DNA of 64,000 nt from Frateuria_A yonginensis (GTDB lineage Bacteria > Pseudomonadota > Gammaproteobacteria > Xanthomonadales > Rhodanobacteraceae): contig NZ_JBBBNY010000013.1 in the NCBI RefSeq assembly GCF_037137055.1, positions 1 to 64,000 of the forward strand, in the 5' to 3' direction. The stretch's first letter is position 1, and the number at the start of each line of letters is the position of its first letter. Below the pieces are notes generated by a model, which made no database searches, was not told where the DNA came from, and saw only the letters and a list, made by a program, of their open reading frames with translations. The position numbers and the translations under genes are program-made. Positions 1 through 5,546 of this stretch are shown here, piece after piece.

Positions 1-111
1 CGTCGCCGAGCTGATGCCGTGCTCGCGGCAAAGCTCCGGTACGGGCGTGCCGGTCTCCGCCTGCTTGAGCACGGCGATGATCTGGCTGTCGGTGAAGCGA
101 GACTTCTTCAT
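1..111 (-). CDS. IS3-family transposase OrfA, N-terminal part (runs off the window)
   Basis: The first 37 codons of an IS3-family OrfA are visible, and the gene continues past the left edge. The protein opens MKKSRFTDSQIIAVLKQAE and continues into PELCREHGIS, the helix-turn-helix start typical of IS3-family (IS51/IS407-like) OrfA proteins. OrfA supplies terminal-repeat binding and, by ribosomal frameshifting with OrfB, forms the active transposase. The ATG is chosen because a strong GAGGAGG ribosome site precedes it. OrfB and the other IS end are outside the window, so it cannot be said whether the element is intact. Confidence 0.88.
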   Translation of the reverse strand, partial: MKKSRFTDSQIIAVLKQAETGTPVPELCREHGISSAT

Positions 112-158
112 GGAACCTCCTCGGGAAAGACTACGAGAAAATTCCACTTCTGGGGTCA
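1..158 (-). mobile_element. IS3-family insertion sequence, left end only
   Basis: The element's outer tip is placed at about 158. Read outward-in on the minus strand it begins TGACCCCAGAAGTGGAATTT, starting with the TG dinucleotide usual for IS3-family inverted repeats, 47 bases before the OrfA start codon. It lies just beyond the stop codon of the most distal cassette gene, where an attC site would be expected. The exact border and any target duplication need the other end. Confidence 0.7.
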
Positions 159-175
159 GCTAATCGGCGGGGGGA

Positions 176-472
176 TTACCCCTGCGGTGCAAGCCCGGCT
201 GCCGACAGCCTAGCAAAGAGTTCCTCCGCAGGAGCGGAGCACTGGGCGGGAGAGAACAGCCCTGGCTCGTACGCTGCGGAGAAGACCTCGGAGATAGCGA
301 CAGCTGCGGCAGAGGAGCTCGTGATGCGAGGGATGCGCGCGACAAGCCTGCCAATTTGTGCATCGAACTCGCTGGCTGGCGCGCCGCTGCTGATAAGACG
401 GTACGGGTCCCACGCGCGCACCACGCTGCCAACAATCTCAAATGCGGCATCGAAGTCTTCGCGCGATCTCAT
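176..472 (-). CDS. Cassette 9: small DUF1871-like protein
   Basis: This 98-residue soluble protein is the most distal visible cassette gene. The N-terminal half (EFDAAFEIVGSVVRAWDPY, then a G-A-P-x-x-E-F-D stretch) resembles small DUF1871-type proteins frequent in gene cassettes. This is by-eye recognition, and no biochemical function is known. There is no signal peptide or membrane segment. The ATG lies a few bases inside the cassette after attC 478-537, as in the neighbouring cassettes. The stop codon is only about 18 bases from the IS tip and no attC follows it, so the cassette lost its recombination site or had it separated by the IS. The C-terminus may also have been altered. Confidence 0.6.
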   Translation of the reverse strand: MRSREDFDAAFEIVGSVVRAWDPYRLISSGAPASEFDAQIGRLVARIPRITSSSAAAVAISEVFSAAYEPGLFSPAQCSAPAEELFARLSAAGLAPQG

Positions 473-477
473 TTGAG

Positions 478-537
478 GCCTAACGCCTGAATTAAGCCGA
501 GCCGCGAAGCGGCTTCGGCTTGAATGAATTGTTAGGG
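478..537 (-). repeat. attC site 8 (between cassettes 8 and 9)
   Basis: The site runs from GCCTAAC to GTTAGGG with an imperfect hairpin between (AAGCCGAGCC / GGCTTCGGCTT around a short loop). It is the most divergent attC of the array: AACGCCTGAATTAAGC where most others read AACGCTGGAGTTAAGC. The last codons and stop of the cassette-8 gene lie inside it. Confidence 0.9.
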
Positions 538-1077
538 CCCAGACCGGTAGCCTGCAACGAACGAATTGAATGCAGGGATTGCACCAGCGAGCCCGGCCTT
601 TGTACGAGAGCTGACAACGAAAGTAAGGTAGTAGTCTCCATCGTCACCGTAAGCGACGCACTCCCAGTTACTGGAGCTACCTTTGCCTGGCGAGTAGCAG
701 ACTACCTGAAACTCAATCCTGTCTCCGGAAATTGACTGTCCTCGAGCAACGGACAAGCTCGAGTCGGACTTTTTGAAGTCGGCTATGTCTTTGGCGATGT
801 AGGACTCAAGGCTCCGTGTCTGCGGAATGCGAGGCTTGTAGTCTGCCCGGGCATACATGACTGTTTCAGCCTTTGAAAAGGTGGATCCGTCCGGAGCGAT
901 GGCGTTGAACGAAAAGTGATACGAGGACCCTTGATCAAAGTGCCAGCCCTTTGGCGGATCAACCTTTGGCCACCACATGAAATTGATACCAGACTCCGTC
1001 GGAGTCGCAATCTTCTCGATCGCGGCACATGCCGGGAAGGAAAGAAGGATGAGAAAAGCAGTTGCGAGAACTTTCAT
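532..1077 (-). CDS. Cassette 8: exported protein of unknown function
   Basis: This is a 181-residue protein with a clear signal peptide (MKVLATAFLILLSFPACAA, cleavage near 19). Two cysteines in the mature part (VVCYSPGK and NWECVAYGD) could form a disulphide, which fits a periplasmic or secreted location. I do not recognise a family. It is the cargo of cassette 8: the ATG lies six bases from attC 1083-1138 and the stop lies inside attC 478-537. With no promoter of its own, it would depend on read-through from upstream cassettes or an integron promoter. Confidence 0.7.
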   Translation of the reverse strand: MKVLATAFLILLSFPACAAIEKIATPTESGINFMWWPKVDPPKGWHFDQGSSYHFSFNAIAPDGSTFSKAETVMYARADYKPRIPQTRSLESYIAKDIADFKKSDSSLSVARGQSISGDRIEFQVVCYSPGKGSSSNWECVAYGDDGDYYLTFVVSSRTKAGLAGAIPAFNSFVAGYRSGP

Positions 1078-1082
1078 ATGGG

Positions 1083-1138
1083 GCCTAACGCTGGAGTTAA
1101 GCGGCGGCGGAGCCGTCCGCTTGGATGACTGGTTAGGC
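1083..1138 (-). repeat. attC site 7
   Basis: The site has GCCTAAC and GTTAGGC ends with a short stem AAGCGGCGG / CCGTCCGCTT and an unpaired stretch typical of attC. Its left half is identical over about 20 bases to attC sites 4, 5 and 6. Confidence 0.92.
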
Positions 1139-1139
1139 T

Positions 1140-1586
1140 CTATTGGATCATAGATATATTGCTAACCCACACTTGCGCATCGTGAAGCTCAGCGGGTGCG
1201 CCACTGGCGGCCCTTAGCGAACCCATCACTCGAACCTCTTTGCCTTGATACTTTGACAGCGCCCCCGGACCCTGCTGCGACCAAAGCTGCACCTGGGTAA
1301 AGCTGGCCGTGTCGTCGAAGCAATCCTTCAGCAAGCCAGCTATCTTTTTTGCGGTGGCGTGGGACACATTGAGAACCACCATGGTCCACCGCCTATCGTG
1401 CGTAGGATATTCGCCCCAACCCGGTGGGCCGTATTCTTGGTGAGTTGTCAATACGCCGAGTAGCGTCACTGCGTGGTCGGCAAAACAAGGATCAGATTTA
1501 GGATGAACGGGCTCGCTTGCAAGCGCAGCGCCAGAAAGTGAGCTAGCGAGCAAAGTGAACAGAATGAGTGTCGGCAAAGCTCGCAT
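1140..1586 (-). CDS. Cassette 7: exported protein, possibly DUF4431-like
   Basis: A 148-residue protein with a signal peptide (hydrophobic residues 5-22, then ALASEP) and a small mature domain. The mature part has a VTLLGVLTT strand, a KYQGKEVRVMGSL stretch and a closing 'HDAQVWVSNISMI' segment. This layout resembles the small DUF4431/OB-like exported domains, but the match is weak and by eye. Two cysteines (DPCFAD, KDCFDD) could pair in the periplasm. The ATG is 17 bases inside the cassette and the stop is directly before attC 7. Confidence 0.65.
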   Translation of the reverse strand: MRALPTLILFTLLASSLSGAALASEPVHPKSDPCFADHAVTLLGVLTTHQEYGPPGWGEYPTHDRRWTMVVLNVSHATAKKIAGLLKDCFDDTASFTQVQLWSQQGPGALSKYQGKEVRVMGSLRAASGAPAELHDAQVWVSNISMIQ

Positions 1587-1602
1587 GGACGTGTTCTTGG
1601 AA

Positions 1603-1662
1603 GTCTAACGCTGGAGTTAAGCGGCGCGCGGTACGCGCGTCCGCTTGGACGATTAGTTAGAC
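1603..1662 (-). repeat. attC site 6
   Basis: The site has GTCTAAC and GTTAGAC ends. The hairpin arms are AAGCGGCGCGCG and CGCGCGTCCGCTT, slightly longer than in the GGCGG-type sites. It closes cassette 6, whose last three codons overlap it. Confidence 0.92.
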
Positions 1663-2012
1663 CGCAGTGCCGCACGGCCGTGGTTGAGAAGCTCTTTGAT
1701 TAAGGCAGATGGACTCTCGTAGTCCCAGCGCTCAGCCCGAAAATCGGCTGTGTGCGCCTGAAGTTGAGCGCCGTCCTTGTAAACGAAGAATGTTGCATTT
1801 GCGCTCGGTAGCTCGCCGCGCAGGTAGAGCTCCTTGCTGCCAGCGGAAGAAAAAGACACGCCTGCAAATTCGTCCTGCAAGGCTGCAACGGCGGCGCGTT
1901 GAAATGGCGTGACCCCGTCGGCGTCTGGTTGGTCCTGCCCAAGCCACGCCTGCTTACGGAACCTGCGCGATCCGATCGATTCCTGGAGCTTGCGGAGCAG
2001 CGAGAGAGACAT
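1653..2012 (-). CDS. Cassette 6: unknown small protein
   Basis: This is a 119-residue soluble protein with no signal peptide, no membrane helix and no family I recognise. The N-terminus is basic (residues 1-24, LLRKLQES...RRFRKQAW). The centre alternates short hydrophobic strands (ELYLRGEL, ATFFVYKDG). The ATG is eight bases from attC 5 and the stop falls inside attC 6, the normal cassette layout. Confidence 0.65.
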   Translation of the reverse strand: MSLSLLRKLQESIGSRRFRKQAWLGQDQPDADGVTPFQRAAVAALQDEFAGVSFSSAGSKELYLRGELPSANATFFVYKDGAQLQAHTADFRAERWDYESPSALIKELLNHGRAALRSN

Positions 2013-2020
2013 GGTTTGCG

Positions 2021-2084
2021 GCCTAACGCTGGAGTTAAGCGGCGCGCGGTTTTCCGCGCGTCCGCCTTGAACGAATTGTTAGGG
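2021..2084 (-). repeat. attC site 5
   Basis: The site has GCCTAAC and GTTAGGG ends. The longest hairpin of the array is here: AAGCGGCGCGCGG, a TTTT loop and CCGCGCGTCCGCC. It closes the DUF2199 cassette. Confidence 0.93.
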
Positions 2085-2588
2085 CCCACCTAGGGCGCCC
2101 GTAGACACGAGGACGTCGTGATAGCTGGCATTGGACATGCCAGCGGCCTGCACCACCGCGAGCATATGACCTGTGGACAGCGGCACGTGGACGCTGGGTC
2201 GGGAGGTGGCGTCGCCGAACTGAACGGAAACAGGCAGGCCGAGAGCGGCCTCGTACTGGGAAATTGCGTTTGCAAGAGTGCCCGGCACAGGCGGCTCCCC
2301 CGAGGCATCTTCCGAGTACAGCTCCAGGTAGCGGCGGAAATCTTTCTCTGCCACTTCGGCCCACACACCCCAGCCGTAATAACCCTCAAGCTCTTGGAAC
2401 GGCACCTTGAGGATGCAACGGATGAAGTAGCGCTCGTCTAACTGGCACAAGTCATCTGTCCACTTGGCTCGCGCATCTCTCTCGTCCGTGGACAGCGCCC
2501 ACACCTCGTCAGGCAGCTTCCATGCCCAATCGGTCGGCAGACCTTCGTGGAGTTCTCCGCATGTTCCGCACAAGAACGATGTAGTCAC
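2079..2588 (-). CDS. Cassette 5: DUF2199 domain protein
   Basis: A 169-residue protein matching the DUF2199 pattern. It starts with a Cys-x2-Cys knuckle (FLCGTCGELHEGLP, residues 5-18), then the D-L-C-x-L-D-E-x-x-F-I-R segment (residues 46-57) and GWGVWAEV followed by FRRYLELY. The family is widespread and uncharacterised; the N-terminal knuckle suggests metal binding. The start is GTG, 7 bases inside the cassette. The stop lies within attC 5. It is the only cassette here whose family can be named with confidence. Confidence 0.82.
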   Translation of the reverse strand: MTTSFLCGTCGELHEGLPTDWAWKLPDEVWALSTDERDARAKWTDDLCQLDERYFIRCILKVPFQELEGYYGWGVWAEVAEKDFRRYLELYSEDASGEPPVPGTLANAISQYEAALGLPVSVQFGDATSRPSVHVPLSTGHMLAVVQAAGMSNASYHDVLVSTGALGGP

Positions 2589-2594
2589 AATGAG

Positions 2595-2651
2595 CCCTAA
2601 CGCTGGAGTTAAGCGGCGGCGAAGCCGTCCGCCTTGAACGAAATGTTAGGC
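2595..2651 (-). repeat. attC site 4
   Basis: The site has CCCTAAC and GTTAGGC ends with stem AAGCGGCGGCG and CCGTCCGCCTT around an AAG loop. It closes cassette 4; the gene's stop overlaps its outer core. Confidence 0.93.
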
Positions 2652-2891
2652 ATGAGCGCCAAGAGTGTTGTTGTAAACGGCAATAGCCGACCAAGCCAAG
2701 ACGAGCACAAGAATGCCAACGAGCGAAATTTGGTTGACGTGACGTTGAGCATCAAGGCCTCGTGGATACTGCCCAAGCGTGACAACAAGCAGCGACATGC
2801 GACCCAGGTTGAACAGAACGAATGACCAGATGATGTAGTACGCGATGAACTTGACGACGGCAACAGCGCTGTTGGTGATTTCGTCTTGCAT
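2646..2891 (-). CDS. Cassette 4: small two-helix membrane protein
   Basis: An 81-residue protein with two predicted membrane helices (about residues 13-36, FIAYYIIWSFVLFNL..., and 53-74, ISLVGILVLVLAW...), joined by a short polar loop with QYPRG and a histidine. No family is recognised. The start is the ATG encoding MQDEITNS, 11 bases inside the cassette. The frame stays open upstream through attC 3, so a longer call would be an artefact. It is one of three small membrane proteins carried by this array. Confidence 0.7.
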   Translation of the reverse strand: MQDEITNSAVAVVKFIAYYIIWSFVLFNLGRMSLLVVTLGQYPRGLDAQRHVNQISLVGILVLVLAWSAIAVYNNTLGAHA

Positions 2892-2902
2892 GGGTACACG
2901 AG

Positions 2903-2958
2903 GCCTAACGCCCGAATTAAGCGGCGGCGAAGCCGTCCGCTTGAATGAAGAGTTAGGG
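2903..2958 (-). repeat. attC site 3
   Basis: The site has GCCTAAC and GTTAGGG ends with stem AAGCGGCGGCG / CCGTCCGCTT. Its left arm reads AACGCCCGAATTAAGC, a variant shared partly with attC 8. Confidence 0.92.
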
Positions 2959-3144
2959 GCTTGCGCTGCGCCATGCTTGGGCGACTGTACCGGCGCAACC
3001 GCAAACCCCACCGAACGCAACGCTAGCAGCTTTGGGTGTCTGGAGCTTGCCGCAGCGCTGCAAGGGCAGCGACCAAGTGCGGAGGGCTGCAAGCTGGCGA
3101 AGGCTTGGACGAAGCGCACGCTGCGACAGAACAACCAAGCAAGG
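2959..3144 (-). other. Cassette 3: short cassette without a convincing gene
   Basis: This 186-base insert between two attC sites has no ATG-started frame of useful length. Only TTG-started frames of about 60 codons exist, and they lack a ribosome site and run into the attC. Their products are rich in Ser, Ala and Arg, the sort of translation random GC-rich DNA gives. The cassette may be non-coding, may carry a promoter or small RNA, or may be a decayed gene. Nothing more can be supported. Confidence 0.6.
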
Positions 3145-3201
3145 GCCTAACGCTTGAGTTAAGCGGCGGCGAAGCCGTCCGCCTTGAACGAGTTGTTAGA
3201 A
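3145..3201 (-). repeat. attC site 2
   Basis: The site has GCCTAAC and GTTAGAA ends with stem AAGCGGCGGCG / CCGTCCGCCTT and AAG loop. Its right half is almost identical to attC 4. Confidence 0.92.
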
Positions 3202-3202
3202 C

Positions 3203-3448
3203 TTAGCCGCGCCACTTGGTTACGCGACCTGAGGTTTGCTCCACCAAGAACCAAGCGACGCTCCCCATGAAGCCAAGAATGCAGATGAAGACAGCTGCGA
3301 AGACCATCGTGTAAGCGGCGTGCCAGCCAAGTTTTACACACGCAAAGGCAGCGCCCATGAGTATTGCAGCCACGCCCCAGCAAGCCAGCCCAATGACGAA
3401 CGCCTTTGGGAGGTGCGCCGGAATTTTTTCTGCGAGCCGTCGAAGCAT
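3203..3448 (-). CDS. Cassette 2: small two-helix membrane protein
   Basis: An 81-residue protein with an amphipathic basic N-terminus (MLRRLAEKIP) and two membrane helices (about 16-41 and 46-72). The helices are rich in Gly and Ala, with ACVKLGWHA between them. No family is recognised. The ATG sits a few bases inside the cassette after attC 1; an upstream in-frame extension would be translated attC and is rejected. The stop is directly before attC 2. Confidence 0.7.
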   Translation of the reverse strand: MLRRLAEKIPAHLPKAFVIGLACWGVAAILMGAAFACVKLGWHAAYTMVFAAVFICILGFMGSVAWFLVEQTSGRVTKWRG

Positions 3449-3454
3449 GGTGAG

Positions 3455-3513
3455 TTCTAACGCTGGAGTTAAGCGGCGCGCGTCAGCGCGTCCGCTTGGA
3501 CGAGTGGTTAGGC
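3455..3513 (-). repeat. attC site 1 (closest to the attI-like site)
   Basis: The site has TTCTAAC and GTTAGGC ends and hairpin arms AAGCGGCGCGCG and CGCGTCCGCTT. It closes the first cassette. Confidence 0.92.
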
Positions 3514-3755
3514 TTGCGCCCGAAGACCGCAAATTCACCGACGAGTATTACGAGCAACCCAATGAGCCACGCGGGCACCCAGAACACAAGGAACGTAACG
3601 AGTTGGAAGGATACGTGGTTTGAGTAAAGGTCGGGGCTGGGTGGCCCAGACAGGGCTGCGTGGGTGCGCCATACGCAGTGAGCCAACGCGCAAATGAACC
3701 ACAGGACTGTCGTGGTGGTGTAGATGGCCTGTGGCTTACGAAGCAATTTGTGCAT
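3483..3755 (-). CDS. Cassette 1: small two-helix membrane protein
   Basis: A 90-residue protein with helices at about 12-34 (IYTTTTVLWFICALAHCVW) and 50-76 (VTFLVFWVPAWLIGLLVILVG), then a basic tail translated from attC. It is unrecognised. The ATG six bases inside the cassette is preferred, but the frame is open for another 32 codons upstream through the attI-like site to an ATG at 3851. A read-through leader is therefore possible; no ribosome site was seen for that longer start. As the attI-proximal cassette it is the one expected to be expressed best. Confidence 0.65.
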   Translation of the reverse strand: MHKLLRKPQAIYTTTTVLWFICALAHCVWRTHAALSGPPSPDLYSNHVSFQLVTFLVFWVPAWLIGLLVILVGEFAVFGRKPNHSSKRTR

Positions 3756-3760
3756 CTGCA

Positions 3761-3830
3761 GCCTAACGCTTAGTAGACCCCGAATAGGGGCATATGCACC
3801 GATCGTGGTTCGTATCTTGGCTTGGGTCAA
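3761..3830 (-). other. attI-like primary recombination site (approximate extent)
   Basis: The rightmost GCCTAAC junction (3761-3767) has no attC hairpin on its right. On the minus strand it reads GTCTACTAAGCGTTAGGC, preceded by a small CCCC-TATTC-GGGG hairpin. That is what an attI site looks like: an R box next to a degenerate partner, and no long cruciform. All cassettes point away from it. The outer boundary is a guess. Confidence 0.7.
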
Positions 3831-4007
3831 GTCAGTCGATTCTGTCGACATATCAACCGCTTGTTTTGGTTGAGTACTCGCGAGCGGTCAGCCTGCCCGT
3901 CGTGCATATCGTCGTTTCCGGGGCGCTATCCGTTATTCGCGTGAAAGCGGGGAAATAAACCGTATGGCTGGGTCCGCCAGCCAGGCGGCCGACTTGCACG
4001 AAGGCGC

Positions 4008-5324
4008 TCACGGTTGCTTGTAAACCACCCCATCCTTCATCACGAACGGCACGTTCCTCAGCGCGCTGATGTCGGCGGTGGGGTCGCCCTGGACGGCGAT
4101 GATGTCCGCCTCCAGGCCGGGCTTGATCTGTCCGAAGCGGTCCTGCTGGCGCAGGATCTTCGCGTCGACGGCGGTGGCGGCGAGCAGGGCCTGGGCGGGG
4201 CGCATGCCGTCGCGGACCATCCACTCCATTTCCTTGTAGTTGTCGCCGTGGGTGAACACGCCCACGTCGCTGCCGTTGCCGATGGTGACGCCGGCGTCCA
4301 GCGCGAGCTGGAAGGCGTGGGCGGACTGCTGCATGTCGGCATCGAGCGGCTGGCCGGGCTTCCAGCCGCGGAAGTACTGCGCGTAGGCGGCCTCGGCTTC
4401 CAGCGTGGGCAGGTAGGCGACGCCGTGCTGCTTCATCAGCTGGAACACCTCGCGGGTGCCGCCGTAGCCGTGCTCGATGGTGTCGACGCCGGCGAGCACG
4501 GCGCGGCGCATGCCTTCAGGCGTGGTCGAGTGCACCGAGACCGGCAGGCCGAGCGAGTGCGCGGTCTCCACGCCGGCCTTCAGCTCCTCCTCGCTGAAGG
4601 TGGGCATCGAACCGTGGCTCTTGCCGCAGTGGTAGTCAGCGTAGATCTTGATCCAATCGGCGCCGTGGCCGGCCTGGTCGCGCACCGCGTCGATCATCTG
4701 CGGCACGCCGCTGACCGGGATGCCGCCCTGCGGCAGGTCGAGGTCGCTGCGAAAGCCCATCGGGCCGGGGCCGTAGCAGTGGCTGGCGATGGTGGCGCGG
4801 GTGGCGACGAACAGGTGCGGGCCGGGAATCAGGCCCTGGTCGATGGCGCGCTGCACGTCCACGTCGGCGTAGCCGGCGCCTTCGGTGCCCAGGTCGCGCA
4901 GGGCGGTGAAGCCGGCCATCAGCGTGGCGTGCGCGTGCTGTACCGCCTCGATGGTGCGGTAGGGCAGGGTTTCCTTGAGTACCTGGTCGTTCCAGAGGGT
5001 CTCGTTGTACGGATGCAGGAAGATGTGCGAGTGCGCGTCGATCAGGCCGGGCAGCAGGGTGGTGCCCGGCAGATCGATGGTCTGCGTACCGGGCGGGGCC
5101 TGCACCTGGCCGGCAGGGCCGACAGCGGCGATCTTGTCGCCCTCGACCAGCACCACCCAGCCCGCGTGCGCCTGCTCGCTGCGAGCGTCGAAGACGCGGT
5201 CGGCCTTGAGCAGCCAGGGGTGGGCGGCGGGTTTGCCGACGCCGGCGGCGGCCGGAACCACGGCCGCGGCGAGCAGCGCGCCGAACAAGGCGGCCAGGCC
5301 GCAACGGGAGGTCTGCGTCGACAT
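4008..5324 (-). CDS. Exported metal-dependent amidohydrolase (imidazolonepropionase/prolidase-like)
   Basis: A 438-residue amidohydrolase-superfamily enzyme with a signal peptide (hydrophobic core about 9-27). The metal-site set is complete: H-S-H at 98-100 after GLID, the carbamylated lysine in DWIKIY (K226), H265 in VSVHS, H285 in IEHG and the final Asp in GNGSDVG (D353). Family members hydrolyse peptides, Xaa-Pro dipeptides or cyclic amides; the substrate cannot be told here. The ATG is chosen for the GAGGGGATT ribosome site before it and for the signal peptide. It stands alone, with its 3' end towards the cassette array. Confidence 0.9.
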   Translation of the reverse strand: MSTQTSRCGLAALFGALLAAAVVPAAAGVGKPAAHPWLLKADRVFDARSEQAHAGWVVLVEGDKIAAVGPAGQVQAPPGTQTIDLPGTTLLPGLIDAHSHIFLHPYNETLWNDQVLKETLPYRTIEAVQHAHATLMAGFTALRDLGTEGAGYADVDVQRAIDQGLIPGPHLFVATRATIASHCYGPGPMGFRSDLDLPQGGIPVSGVPQMIDAVRDQAGHGADWIKIYADYHCGKSHGSMPTFSEEELKAGVETAHSLGLPVSVHSTTPEGMRRAVLAGVDTIEHGYGGTREVFQLMKQHGVAYLPTLEAEAAYAQYFRGWKPGQPLDADMQQSAHAFQLALDAGVTIGNGSDVGVFTHGDNYKEMEWMVRDGMRPAQALLAATAVDAKILRQQDRFGQIKPGLEADIIAVQGDPTADISALRNVPFVMKDGVVYKQP

Positions 5325-5546
5325 CGGAATCCCCTCGATGGATGATCGTCCGCTCTTTTTAGCACTCGCTGCCGCGCCGGTCAGGCCTGCGGCGGGCGAT
5401 GGGCGCGTTTCGTGGGGCCCGCAGGGGCTCGGGTGCGCCGCCGCGGTCGACGACGCGGCGCGCCGGTGTGCGGTATAACGGCCGGTGGTTCGGCGCGCCG
5501 ATGGCGGCGCAAGGTAGCGGGCGAGCCCGCGGCATCGGGATGACTC

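Noticed and set aside
2953..3138. TTG-started 61-codon frame in cassette 3
   Set aside because: No ribosome site, composition like random sequence, and it extends into attC.
3768..4007. Possible integrase remnant beside attI
   Set aside because: No reading frame of useful length and no R-H-R-Y recombinase motifs; the gap is far too short for intI.
4014..5345. A 443-codon plus-strand frame opposite the amidohydrolase
   Set aside because: Shadow of the real gene; Val/Gly/His-rich translation and no motifs.
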